Positions 10,722 through 18,865 of a DNA stretch of 64,000 nt are shown here, in pieces. The stretch's first letter is position 1. Each line of letters begins with the position of its first letter. A program made the position numbers and the translations under genes. The notes under the pieces are model-generated. The model saw only the letters and a list, made by a program, of their open reading frames with translations, did not search any database and was not told where the DNA came from. This DNA is from Enterobacter wuhouensis (GTDB taxonomy: Bacteria; Pseudomonadota; Gammaproteobacteria; Enterobacterales; Enterobacteriaceae): assembly GCF_004331265.1 (NCBI RefSeq), contig NZ_SJOO01000005.1, forward strand, positions 248,001 to 312,000, given 5' to 3'.

Positions 10722-11495
10722 TTAACGAATGGTTTTCGGCGTCATGACGCGGCGTGCACCGACATAGTGGCGCACCCAGTAATCATCGCTGAGGGAGGTG
10801 ATCTGGATATCCTGACCGCTGCGCGGCGACTGGATGAATTTCCCGTTACCGACATAGACGCCGACATGGTCAGCCGTGCCGCGTCCCTGGGTGCGGAAGA
10901 AGACCAGATCGCCGTTTTCCAGCTCGCCGCGGTTGACCGGCGCCGCATCACGCAGGTGATACATTTCGTTCGCGGTACGCGGAATGCGGAATTTGACCAA
11001 ATCTTTATAGGCGTAATAGACCAGGCCGCTGCAGTCGAAACCGGTACGTGGGGAAGTTCCTCCCCAGTGATACGGTTTACCAATCTGCCCCATCAGCTTA
11101 TTCATCGCCGTTTTTTGCGCTTTCTGCACGCGAACCTTATGCACTTCCGCTATTTTCGTGACTTTCGTGCATTTCGCCTTATGGCCTTTCCGCGGGGTGC
11201 ATTTTTCAGTAACGAGATTAGCGGCGGTTTGCGAGGCTTTACTCCGGGTGGCGTGGGCGGTGCGGGAAGATTTCGTTTTTGTTTTGCTGGAGACGGTCTT
11301 TTTCGTTTCTGTCGTTGTTTTTTTCTTTACGGTCTTGCTGGAGGTTTTTTTCTTACGTTCTGTGGTTTTCGCCAGATGCGTTTTTTGTACGGCAGAATGC
11401 CGCGCCTGCTGTGAGGCGTTCGCCGCTGGCGTGAAAATAAATGATGTAAACAGTAAAGCACAGAGCGTGATCGAGATTTTATTTATCCGCGCCAC
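10722..11495 (-). CDS. mepH: MepH murein DD-endopeptidase (NlpC/P60)
   Basis: Formerly ydhO. This 257-residue secreted enzyme cleaves D-Ala-meso-DAP crosslinks in peptidoglycan and helps sacculus growth alongside MepS and MepM. A signal peptide ends near residue 27 (PAANA). A long Lys/Thr-rich linker (about residues 35-95) follows, then the NlpC/P60 domain. The catalytic Cys155 (GFDCSGLV) and His210 (ADHVGVY) are present. E. coli MepH has 271 residues; the difference lies in the linker. Confidence 0.93.
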   Translation of the reverse strand: MARINKISITLCALLFTSFIFTPAANASQQARHSAVQKTHLAKTTERKKKTSSKTVKKKTTTETKKTVSSKTKTKSSRTAHATRSKASQTAANLVTEKCTPRKGHKAKCTKVTKIAEVHKVRVQKAQKTAMNKLMGQIGKPYHWGGTSPRTGFDCSGLVYYAYKDLVKFRIPRTANEMYHLRDAAPVNRGELENGDLVFFRTQGRGTADHVGVYVGNGKFIQSPRSGQDIQITSLSDDYWVRHYVGARRVMTPKTIR

Positions 11496-11833
11496 TGGGC
11501 ATTCCCCTGATTAATGCAGGCTATCGCTAATACCCGCGTATGATTTACAAAGCCCGTCGATTCTAATCTATAAAAAGCCTGGAAGTTAATAGCATTTTTC
11601 AATCTAAAAACCTGTTTCGTTAGCAAGTGCAAAAAAATGCATCGTTCTGACGCACAATTGTTCACTCCCTAAGCAAAACCTTATCGGGAATAGGGTTAAG
11701 CTATATTTACAATGCAACTTATGGTGCCAAACGTTAGAATATATAGACGTGACAAAAATGTTATTTTCCGATGTCGCTCTGACCCGCTACAATGTCAGAC
11801 GAATGCCGTAACAGAAGTTAAAGGAAGCAAGAC
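11496..11833. other. Intergenic region mepH-grxD
   Basis: This 338-bp stretch separates the divergent mepH and grxD genes and should hold both promoters. A TACAAT -10-like hexamer lies about 41 bp before the grxD ATG (near 11788-11793). No convincing ORF, RNA gene or repeat is visible. Confidence 0.6.
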
Positions 11834-12181
11834 ATGAGCACCACTATCGAAAAAATTCAGACCCAGATCGCAGAAAACCCGATTCTCCTGTACATGAAAG
11901 GTTCTCCAAAGCTGCCAAGCTGCGGTTTCTCCGCACAAGCGGTTCAGGCGCTTTCTGCCTGTGGTGAACGTTTTGCTTACGTCGATATCCTGCAGAACCC
12001 GGATATTCGCGCTGAGCTGCCAAAATACGCCAACTGGCCGACCTTCCCGCAGCTGTGGGTTGACGGCGAACTGGTTGGCGGCTGCGACATCCTGATCGAG
12101 ATGTATCAGCGTGGCGAACTGCAGCAGCTGATCAAAGAGACGGCGGCAAAGTACAAAACTGAAGAGCCGGACGCAGAGTAA
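11834..12181 (+). CDS. grxD: Monothiol glutaredoxin GrxD
   Basis: This 115-residue cytoplasmic protein carries the monothiol CGFS motif (residues 30-33, KLPSCGFSAQ). Such proteins bind [2Fe-2S] clusters with glutathione and pass them to targets, often with BolA. Length and sequence fit E. coli Grx4. The ATG follows AAAGGAAGCAAGAC. A strong terminator lies 15 bp after the stop codon. Confidence 0.97.
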   Translation: MSTTIEKIQTQIAENPILLYMKGSPKLPSCGFSAQAVQALSACGERFAYVDILQNPDIRAELPKYANWPTFPQLWVDGELVGGCDILIEMYQRGELQQLIKETAAKYKTEEPDAE

Positions 12182-12195
12182 TTTTCTGCGGAAAT

Positions 12196-12230
12196 AAAAA
12201 AGCGACCCGCTTAGCGTGGTCGCTTTTTTT
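12196..12230 (+). terminator. Terminator of grxD
   Basis: AAAAAAGCGACC and GGTCGCTTTTTT pair around a 10-nt loop with an eight-T tract. It can work in both directions. Confidence 0.92.
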
Positions 12231-12260
12231 TGCCGGGTGGCGCTGCGCTTACCGGCCTAC
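12231..12260 (-). repeat. REP element
   Basis: TGCCGGGTGGCGCTGCGCTT followed by ACCGGCCTAC is a REP palindrome. Variants recur at 29524, 40968, 46161 and 50883. It lies between grxD and rnt, where E. coli carries lhr. Confidence 0.85.
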
Positions 12261-12916
12261 GATTGGCCATCGGCCTCATCGCCCATCGGCAGCGGCCAGC
12301 CGCCAAGGCGCTTCCAGCGGTTCACGATTTCACAGAACAATTCTGCCGTGCGCTCGGTATCGTAGAGCGCCGAGTGCGCCTGCGTGCCGTCAAACGGAAT
12401 ACCTGCCGTGATGCAGGCTTTTGATAAGACCGTTTGTCCCAGCGCCAGGCCACTCAGCGCCGCGGTGTCAAAGGTGACAAACGGGTGGAAGGGGTTACGC
12501 TTGAGCGACGCACGCTCGGCGGCGGCCATCGTAAAGCTGTGATCGAACGTGGCGTTGTGGGCCACCATGATCGCGCGGCTACAGTCATTCTCTTTCATGC
12601 CTTTGCGCACCATTTTGAAAATGGCGTGAAGCGCATCATATTCGCTCACCGCCCCGCGCAGCGGGTTTTTCGGGTCGATACCGTTAAAGGCCAGTGCTTC
12701 TGGCTGCAGGTTTGCCCCTTCGAAGGGTTCAACATGGAAATGCAGCGTGGTGTCCGGTATAAGCCAGCCCTGTTCATCCATCTTCAGCGTGATGGCGGCA
12801 ATTTCTAGCAGCGCATCGGTTTTAGCGTTAAATCCGGCTGTTTCTACATCAATGACAACGGGATAAAAACCACGAAAACGGTCGCACAGACCGGTAAGTT
12901 GAGCGTTATCGGACAT
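12257..12916 (-). CDS. rnt: Ribonuclease T
   Basis: This 219-residue DEDDh exoribonuclease trims the 3' CCA end of tRNAs and matures the 3' ends of other stable RNAs. The first exonuclease motif is VIDVETAG (D23, E25); HNATFDHSF and [11 protein letters not shown] give the second and third motifs with the catalytic His and Asp. It matches E. coli RNase T. In E. coli rnt is followed by lhr, which is absent here. Confidence 0.97.
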   Translation of the reverse strand: MSDNAQLTGLCDRFRGFYPVVIDVETAGFNAKTDALLEIAAITLKMDEQGWLIPDTTLHFHVEPFEGANLQPEALAFNGIDPKNPLRGAVSEYDALHAIFKMVRKGMKENDCSRAIMVAHNATFDHSFTMAAAERASLKRNPFHPFVTFDTAALSGLALGQTVLSKACITAGIPFDGTQAHSALYDTERTAELFCEIVNRWKRLGGWPLPMGDEADGQS

Positions 12917-13008
12917 CAGGGTCTCTTACAAGGGGAAAAAGCAGTGCGCATTATGGCAAATTTTGAGAGGGGAAGTAAAACGACGGGCGCATATTGCGCC
13001 CGGTGGGA

Positions 13009-13416
13009 TCAGTTGCCCAGGCCGCGACCGGCGTCTTTGGCCTCAATCAGCTCGATTTTATAGCCGTCTGGATCTTCAACAAAGGCAATCACGGTGGTGC
13101 CGCCTTTTACCGGACCCGCTTCACGCGTGACGTTGCCGCCGTTGCTGCGGATACGCTCGCAGGCTTCCGCTGCGTTGTCCACTTCCAGCGCGATATGGCC
13201 GTACGCGGTGCCCAGCTCGTAGCTGTCAACGCCCCAGTTGTAGGTCAGCTCGATAACCGCTTCTTCAGACTCCGGACCGTACCCAACAAATGCCAGTGAA
13301 TATTTGTATTCCGGGTTTTCGCTGGTGCGCAGCAGCTTCATGCCCAGGACGTTAGTGTAGAAATCGACAGAACGTTGCAGGTCGCCAACGCGCAGCATGG
13401 TGTGAAGTAGGCGCAT
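13009..13416 (-). CDS. gloA: Lactoylglutathione lyase (glyoxalase I)
   Basis: This 135-residue enzyme isomerises the hemithioacetal of methylglyoxal and glutathione to S-lactoylglutathione. All four Ni ligands of E. coli GloA are conserved at the same positions: H5, E56, H74 and E122. I choose the start at 13416 (MRLLHTML), preceded by GAGGAAATT; an extension of six residues is possible but not conserved. It is the third gene of nemR-nemA-gloA, which links detoxification of methylglyoxal to electrophile sensing. Confidence 0.97.
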   Translation of the reverse strand: MRLLHTMLRVGDLQRSVDFYTNVLGMKLLRTSENPEYKYSLAFVGYGPESEEAVIELTYNWGVDSYELGTAYGHIALEVDNAAEACERIRSNGGNVTREAGPVKGGTTVIAFVEDPDGYKIELIEAKDAGRGLGN

Positions 13417-13514
13417 AATTTCCTCATTAACCAATGGAATGGATTATCTTTTTGAACAGAAACGATGTTTTAGTATAGCGGCGAAATGTCGCCGCTATCA
13501 ATGACAAACGGGGA

Positions 13515-14612
13515 TCAGAGAGAAGGGTAGTCGGTGTAGCCTTCTGCGCCGCCGCCGTAGAAGCTTTCCGGACGCTGTGGGTTTAGCTCGGCTTTTTTCT
13601 GCAGACGAGCAACCAGATCCGGGTTGGCAATGAAGTCACGACCAAACGCTACCGCGTCGATCAGGCCTTTGCCGATCAGATCTTCGGCTTTCTCTGGAGT
13701 GTATGCACCCGCACCGATGATCACACCGTGGAAGCGCTCGCGCACCTTCTGGCGGAAGGCTTCAGTGTAAGGCTGGCCGCCAGCCCAGTCCGGCTCGGAC
13801 ATGTGCAGGTAGGCGATACCGCGCTTCGCCAGCTCTTCGATCAGGTACAGGGCGTCGGCTTCTTCGTTCGGGCCATTGTCCACGTTCTGGAAAGAACCAA
13901 TTGGCGAGACGCGAATACCGATACGGTCTGCGCTCCACTCTTTACATACCGCATCGACCACTTCCAGCACCAGGCGCGCGCGGTTTTCAACGCTGCCGCC
14001 GTACTGGTCGGTACGATGGTTGGAAGACGGCGACAGGAACTGGTGCAGCAGGTAACCGTGGGCAGAGTGCAGCTCAACAAGGTCGAAGCCGGCTTCACGG
14101 GCATTGGCGACCGCCTGACGAAAATCGTTAACGATGCCCGGGATCTCGTCCAGCTCCAGCGCACGCGGCATGGAGGTATCGACGCGGATGGCGTTGCCGT
14201 TTTCATCACGCAGAGAGGTGCGGGTATTCGCGCTCAGGGCTGAGGCTGAAACCGGCGCCTGACCGCCAGGCTGGATGCTGCTGTGTGAGATACGGCCGGT
14301 ATGCCACAGCTGTACCGCAATGCGGCCATCTTCAGCGTGCACGCCCGCGGTGATTTTCTTCCACGCGGCAATCTGTTCCGGGCTGTGCAGCCCTGGCGCA
14401 CCCGCATAGCCTTTCGCCTGGGCGGAAATCTGGGTGGCTTCAGAGATGATCAGGCCAGAACTTGCGCGCTGACGGTAATATTCACCCATCAGAAGGGTCG
14501 GAATATCACCCGGCTCAATGCTGCGAAGGCGGGTGAGAGGAGCCATAAACACGCGGTTTGGCGCGGTTACGGCGCCTACTTTCAGTGGGGTAAATAATTT
14601 TTCAGCGGACAT
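13515..14612 (-). CDS. nemA: N-ethylmaleimide reductase (old yellow enzyme)
   Basis: This 365-residue FMN-dependent ene-reductase uses NADPH to reduce N-ethylmaleimide, quinones, nitro compounds and other electrophiles in the cytoplasm. The TIM-barrel start ([23 protein letters not shown]) and the [16 protein letters not shown] motif are diagnostic of the old yellow enzyme family. It lies 53 bp downstream of nemR and 98 bp upstream of gloA on the same strand. Confidence 0.96.
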   Translation of the reverse strand: MSAEKLFTPLKVGAVTAPNRVFMAPLTRLRSIEPGDIPTLLMGEYYRQRASSGLIISEATQISAQAKGYAGAPGLHSPEQIAAWKKITAGVHAEDGRIAVQLWHTGRISHSSIQPGGQAPVSASALSANTRTSLRDENGNAIRVDTSMPRALELDEIPGIVNDFRQAVANAREAGFDLVELHSAHGYLLHQFLSPSSNHRTDQYGGSVENRARLVLEVVDAVCKEWSADRIGIRVSPIGSFQNVDNGPNEEADALYLIEELAKRGIAYLHMSEPDWAGGQPYTEAFRQKVRERFHGVIIGAGAYTPEKAEDLIGKGLIDAVAFGRDFIANPDLVARLQKKAELNPQRPESFYGGGAEGYTDYPSL

Positions 14613-14625
14613 AAAGACTCCTGAG

Positions 14626-14640
14626 TAGACCAGTCGACTA
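14626..14640. promoter_or_regulatory. Partial NemR box between nemR and nemA
   Basis: TAGACC-AGTC-GACTA keeps the left half and the outer right bases of the NemR box TAGACC-N4-GGTCTA. It lies 14 bp upstream of the nemA start and could be a weak internal operator. Confidence 0.35.
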
Positions 14641-14665
14641 GTGATTAAGTAAATAAAAACGCCTG

Positions 14666-15265
14666 CTACACGCCAGGCGCTGTAATGCTGCTTTTCACAT
14701 GTGCCAGCGCGCTTTCAAGCGGCACGGCACTGCGAGAAATCTTGGCCTGCAGGTTAGCGCCCAGCCAGAGGGCGTACAACACCTGCGCCTGCGTTAACGG
14801 CTCGCCGATAAAGGCCAGCGTTTTTTCGTCGCGTCCTTTCTCCAGCGCCTTCGCCAGAAGCGCGATTACGCCGGTGGCTCCTTTATCCATTGCCGTGCGC
14901 ATATCTTCTGACAGATCGCACACTTCAGCGGACAGTTTTACCGTCAGGCAACCGCTGATGATGCCCTGCTGACAGAACTGCGTCAGCGTTTCCTGATAGT
15001 AATTCAGAACACGATCGCGGTAGTTACCTTCACCGCTGGCGAAGTGGGTGGCCAGCCGCTGGTGGTATCCGGCATAGTGCCGCTCCAGCATGGCCACACC
15101 GAAGGCTTCCTTAGACCGGAAGTAGTGGTAAAAAGAGCCCTTCGGCACCTCAGCGGTTTTCAGTAACTCGCTCAGACCCATACCGGTGAATCCACGGTGC
15201 ATGCAAAGACGCTCGCCGGTCGCCAGTAAATGTTCGCGCGTATCGTGTTCAGTATTTCTGCTCAT
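14666..15265 (-). CDS. nemR: NemR electrophile/bleach-responsive repressor (TetR family)
   Basis: This 199-residue TetR-family repressor controls nemRA-gloA and senses N-ethylmaleimide, quinones, methylglyoxal and hypochlorous acid through cysteines. The helix-turn-helix is in residues about 10-55 ([20 protein letters not shown]). The key redox pair Cys106 and Lys175 is conserved, as are Cys21, Cys98 and Cys116. Residues 149 and 153, cysteines in E. coli, are Thr and Ile here. A perfect NemR box lies upstream. Confidence 0.95.
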   Translation of the reverse strand: MSRNTEHDTREHLLATGERLCMHRGFTGMGLSELLKTAEVPKGSFYHYFRSKEAFGVAMLERHYAGYHQRLATHFASGEGNYRDRVLNYYQETLTQFCQQGIISGCLTVKLSAEVCDLSEDMRTAMDKGATGVIALLAKALEKGRDEKTLAFIGEPLTQAQVLYALWLGANLQAKISRSAVPLESALAHVKSSITAPGV

Positions 15266-15278
15266 GGCCGTACTCTAA

Positions 15279-15294
15279 TAGACCGTTCGGTCTA
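15279..15294. promoter_or_regulatory. NemR operator
   Basis: TAGACCGTTCGGTCTA is a perfect 16-bp palindrome matching the NemR box. It lies 14 bp upstream of the nemR start and only 13 bp from the eptA stop codon. Confidence 0.88.
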
Positions 15295-15306
15295 ATGCAA
15301 GCAGGT

Positions 15307-16932
15307 TTAGCGGCGGCACGCGTTCATGATATCCAGCTGCTGTTTATAAACCGTTGATTTTACGTCCATCATGCCAAGCACGGTCGAGAAAAGATTGTCC
15401 TGTGAAACCGCATTTTTTGCAGCAAAATCGCGCATGCACCGTTCGTCAACACCGAAGTTTTTGGTGTAGTCCGGCGATAGCCAGAACATAAACGGAATAT
15501 GCGTTTGCTGCTCTGGGGCGAGCATATACGGCGTGCCGTGCAGGTAAATACCGCTTTCCCCCAGCGACTCCCCGTGATCGGAAAGGTAGATCAGGGCCGT
15601 ATTCATGCTGGCCTGACGGGCTTTCAGCGCGTCGATGGTTTTACTGACCACGCTGTCGGTATACAGAATGGAATTGTCGTAGGTGTTCATCAGCGCCTGA
15701 TGATCGCAGTCCTGAATTTCGTTGGTATCACAGGTCGGGGTGAACTTGCGGAACGTACCCGGATAACGGTTGTAGTAGGCCGGGCCGTGGCTACCCATCA
15801 GGTGGATCACCAAAACGGTGTCCTGCTTCAGACCGTCCAGCACGTTATCCAGACGGTAAAGGTTCACGTCGTCAATGCACGATTTGTCTTTGCAAAACTG
15901 ATCCAGCTTCCACTGGGTCATGTCCGTATGCGGTACGCGGTCACAGGCACCCTTACAGCCGCCATCGTTGTCGCGCCACAGCAGATTAATCCCTGCGTGC
16001 TTAAGCACGTCGAGCAAGCCTTCCTGATGGCGGGCCAGATCGGCATCGTACTTTTTACGCGGCATGCCGGAGAACATGCACGGAACGGAGACCGCCGTTT
16101 CCGTTCCGCATGAGGACGCCTTCGGGAAGTTAATGACATCCTGCTTTTTCAGCTCAGGGTTCGTTTCGCGGCCATAACCGTTGAGGGAGTAGTTCGCCGC
16201 GCGCGACGCTTCGCCCACAACCAGGACCAGAACGGTTTTTTTCTGCTGCCCGGCAATCAGCGGGCCTTTATGGGCGTCTTCGCCGATACGTACCAGCGTC
16301 TGGTCGCCGGCAAACCAGCGCATTTTGCTGTATTTCACCACGGCGCTGACGTAGTTGGCCGGGGTGACCATCTTGACGATGCTTTTGTTGTTACGGAACA
16401 GCGAGGCGTAATCCTTATAGAACACCGCCGCAACCAAAATAATCACCAGCAGCGCGCCGAGCATGGCGGCAAAGCGCATCAGCAGGGCATACCACCATTT
16501 TCCCGTGCGTATGCGCGTCAGGGCAAGCACCACGGACGGAACGAGACCGGCGACGGCTATCCACAGAATCATCTGCGGCGTGACCAGCGCGGTCGCTTCC
16601 TGAGAGTTTGTCTCAAACACGTTCACAATCATGTTCTGATCGATAACCGCGCCATAGGTATACATAAAGTAAGTCGCGGCGGCGCAGCCTACGGTCAGGA
16701 CAATCAGCAGCGGCTTGCGAATAAAGGGGATATTAAGCACGCTAAAGACAATCACCCAGCCGCAAAACAGCACCAGCGGTACGGATGCGGCAAAGAGCAT
16801 GTCGTGTAAGCGTGCCGGGGCGATGATGGCCCAGCTGCGCTGAATAAACAGCGCGTTTAAGAGCGTAAAGAAAAGCGCGCAGCCCAGAGTGAATTTTATG
16901 TCGTTACACTGTAACTTCTTGATTGACCACAT
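15307..16932 (-). CDS. eptA: Lipid A phosphoethanolamine transferase (EptA type)
   Basis: This 541-residue inner-membrane enzyme would add phosphoethanolamine from phosphatidylethanolamine to lipid A, lowering its negative charge and its affinity for polymyxins. Five N-terminal membrane helices (to about residue 175) precede a periplasmic sulfatase-like domain. The nucleophile T277 (SCGTETAVS) and Zn ligands E241, D452 and H453 (SDHGES) are present, as in EptA and the MCR enzymes. No basRS genes are adjacent, unlike E. coli eptA. Whether another eptA copy exists in the genome cannot be seen here. Confidence 0.88.
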   Translation of the reverse strand: MWSIKKLQCNDIKFTLGCALFFTLLNALFIQRSWAIIAPARLHDMLFAASVPLVLFCGWVIVFSVLNIPFIRKPLLIVLTVGCAAATYFMYTYGAVIDQNMIVNVFETNSQEATALVTPQMILWIAVAGLVPSVVLALTRIRTGKWWYALLMRFAAMLGALLVIILVAAVFYKDYASLFRNNKSIVKMVTPANYVSAVVKYSKMRWFAGDQTLVRIGEDAHKGPLIAGQQKKTVLVLVVGEASRAANYSLNGYGRETNPELKKQDVINFPKASSCGTETAVSVPCMFSGMPRKKYDADLARHQEGLLDVLKHAGINLLWRDNDGGCKGACDRVPHTDMTQWKLDQFCKDKSCIDDVNLYRLDNVLDGLKQDTVLVIHLMGSHGPAYYNRYPGTFRKFTPTCDTNEIQDCDHQALMNTYDNSILYTDSVVSKTIDALKARQASMNTALIYLSDHGESLGESGIYLHGTPYMLAPEQQTHIPFMFWLSPDYTKNFGVDERCMRDFAAKNAVSQDNLFSTVLGMMDVKSTVYKQQLDIMNACRR

Positions 16933-16966
16933 CGATTAATAAACCCGTCATTCTAATGATGAAGCG

Positions 16967-17000
16967 AGTATAGAGGCGCAAGATTAGTGAAACCTTAATG
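16967..17000 (-). promoter_or_regulatory. Probable PmrA (BasR) box and -10 of eptA
   Basis: The minus strand reads CATTAAGGTTTCACTAATCT (17000-16981). This resembles the PmrA box, two YTTAAK-type half-sites spaced 5 bp, with the first half well kept and the second degenerate. A TATACT -10 hexamer follows 8 bp later (16972-16967), the spacing expected when PmrA replaces the -35. The call is by pattern only. Confidence 0.5.
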
Positions 17001-17081
17001 CCATAAATCTGTGGTAAAGCCCTTGCGCATAGGGCATTTAGCGTCTTCACTGTAGGTGATAGTCGGTTTCTGGAGGTGTGT

Positions 17082-17321
17082 GTGGCAGAGCAGCTGGAGT
17101 TTTTCCCCATCCAGAGCCCGTGCCGGGGTATTTGTCAGGTGGACGAGCGCGGATATTGTCGCGGGTGTATGCGTACCCGCGACGAGCGTTTCAACTGGCA
17201 AAACTTTAGCGATACGCAAAAGCAGGACGTACTTCGTCTCTGTCGACAGCGGCTCCTGCGCAAAATCCGCGCAAACAAAGCGGATGAATCGGAAGAACCG
17301 CAGCAACCTTCACTGTTTTAG
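17082..17321 (+). CDS. ydhL: YdhL, DUF1289 family protein
   Basis: This 79-residue protein matches E. coli YdhL. It has the DUF1289 cysteine pattern (SPCRGICQVDERGYCRGC) in its first half and ends in QPSLF. The four cysteines suggest metal or cluster binding, but no function is established. I choose the GTG at 17082 because GGAGG at 17072-17076 then has normal spacing; a GTG at 17076 would overlap it. The gene is divergent from eptA. Confidence 0.87.
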   Translation: MAEQLEFFPIQSPCRGICQVDERGYCRGCMRTRDERFNWQNFSDTQKQDVLRLCRQRLLRKIRANKADESEEPQQPSLF

Positions 17322-17369
17322 GCCGGTAATTGCGTATACTCATAACATCACTTCCTTGAGGAATTTGTT

Positions 17370-18266
17370 ATGGTTCAGCGTATTACCCTTGCCCCCCAGG
17401 GCCCTGAGTTCTCCCGCTTCGTCATGGGCTACTGGCGTCTGATGGACTGGAATATGTCCCCCCTTCAGCTGGCGAGCTTCATTGAAGAGCATCTCGACTT
17501 AGGCATTACCACTGTCGATCATGCTGACATCTACGGCGGTTATCACTGCGAAGCCGCGTTTGGGGAAGCGCTCAAGCTGGTTCCTGCGCTTCGCCAGCGT
17601 ATGGAGATCGTCACCAAATGCGGTATCGCCACCACGGCAAAACCCGAGCACGCGCTCGGACACTACATCACCGACAGTGCCCACATCGTCACAAGCGCTG
17701 AGCAATCTCTGGTGAACCTGGCGACGGACCACATCGACCTGCTGCTGATTCACCGTCCCGATCCGCTGATGGATGCCGATGAGGTGGCAGAAGCCTTCCT
17801 GGAGCTTCACCAGAGCGGCAAAGTCCGCCATTTCGGCGTGTCTAACTTCACACCCGCGCAGTTTGCGCTCCTGCAGTCGCGTCTGCCGTTTACGCTGGCA
17901 ACCAATCAGGTTGAAATTTCCCCGGTGCACCAGCCTCTGCTGCTGGACGGCACGCTCGATCAGCTGCAGCAGCTGCGCATCCGCCCGATGGCCTGGTCTT
18001 GTCTGGGCGGCGGTCGTCTGTTCAACGATGATGAATTCCAGCCGCTGCGCGACGAGCTTGAAACCGTCGCCCGCGAGCTCAATGCCGAGAGCATCGAGCA
18101 GGTTGTCTACGCGTGGATCCTGCGCCTGCCGTCTAAACCGCTGCCGATTATTGGTTCGGGTAAAATTGAGCGCGTCCGTTCCGCGCTGGCGGCCGAAGAG
18201 CTGCAGATGACCCGCCAGCAGTGGTTCCGCATCCGCAAAGCCGCGCTGGGCTACGACGTGCCTTAA
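17370..18266 (+). CDS. ydhF: YdhF aldo/keto reductase
   Basis: This 298-residue cytoplasmic oxidoreductase belongs to the NADPH-dependent aldo-keto reductase superfamily. Catalytic tetrad residues are visible: Asp and Tyr in DHADIYGGY, Lys in VTKCG and His in LLLIHRPDP. Length equals E. coli YdhF. The physiological substrate is unknown. The gene sits 48 bp after ydhL and may share its transcript. Confidence 0.92.
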   Translation: MVQRITLAPQGPEFSRFVMGYWRLMDWNMSPLQLASFIEEHLDLGITTVDHADIYGGYHCEAAFGEALKLVPALRQRMEIVTKCGIATTAKPEHALGHYITDSAHIVTSAEQSLVNLATDHIDLLLIHRPDPLMDADEVAEAFLELHQSGKVRHFGVSNFTPAQFALLQSRLPFTLATNQVEISPVHQPLLLDGTLDQLQQLRIRPMAWSCLGGGRLFNDDEFQPLRDELETVARELNAESIEQVVYAWILRLPSKPLPIIGSGKIERVRSALAAEELQMTRQQWFRIRKAALGYDVP

Positions 18267-18346
18267 TCCGCAAAAAGAGGCCTCTCCGGTGAAATCTCTG
18301 CCCCTGGTATACACTTAAGGGGCAAAAAATAACCAACGGAGGTCAT

Positions 18347-18865
18347 ATGAAGCGTTTTGCTCTGGCAGTTATTACGCTGGCTGTTTGCGCAGGGGCGCAG
18401 GCGGCCAGCGATGAAGTGGAAATCAATCTTGTCACCTCTCAGGGTGTGGGCCAGTCCATTGGTACGGTGAAAATCACTGAAACCGATAAGGGGCTGGAGT
18501 TTGCCCCCGATCTTAAAGCTCTCCCTCCCGGCGAACATGGCTTTCATATTCATGCAAAAGGCAGCTGTCAGCCCGCGCTGAAAGAGGGTAAGGCCTCAGC
18601 GGCAGAAGCGGCGGGGGGCCACCTCGATCCACAGCACTCCGGCAAACACGAAGGCCCTGAAGGTATGGGACATCTTGGCGACCTGCCGGTGCTGGTGGTG
18701 AACAACGATGGCAAAGCTACCGATCCGGTCGTTGCCCCGCGCCTCAAAAAGCTTGAAGAGGTCAAAGGCAAAGCGCTGATGATCCACGTCGGCGGCGATA
18801 ACATGTCCGATCGGCCCAAACCGCTCGGCGGCGGCGGGGCACGCTATGCCTGCGGCGTTATCTGA
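18347..18865 (+). CDS. sodC: Periplasmic Cu/Zn superoxide dismutase
   Basis: This 172-residue periplasmic enzyme removes superoxide. A signal peptide ([19 protein letters not shown]) ends near residue 19. Metal-ligand motifs [11 protein letters not shown] and [15 protein letters not shown] are intact, as is the Arg near the active site ([12 protein letters not shown]). Its last 22 bp overlap the 3' end of the convergent ydhK gene. Confidence 0.96.
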   Translation: MKRFALAVITLAVCAGAQAASDEVEINLVTSQGVGQSIGTVKITETDKGLEFAPDLKALPPGEHGFHIHAKGSCQPALKEGKASAAEAAGGHLDPQHSGKHEGPEGMGHLGDLPVLVVNNDGKATDPVVAPRLKKLEEVKGKALMIHVGGDNMSDRPKPLGGGGARYACGVI

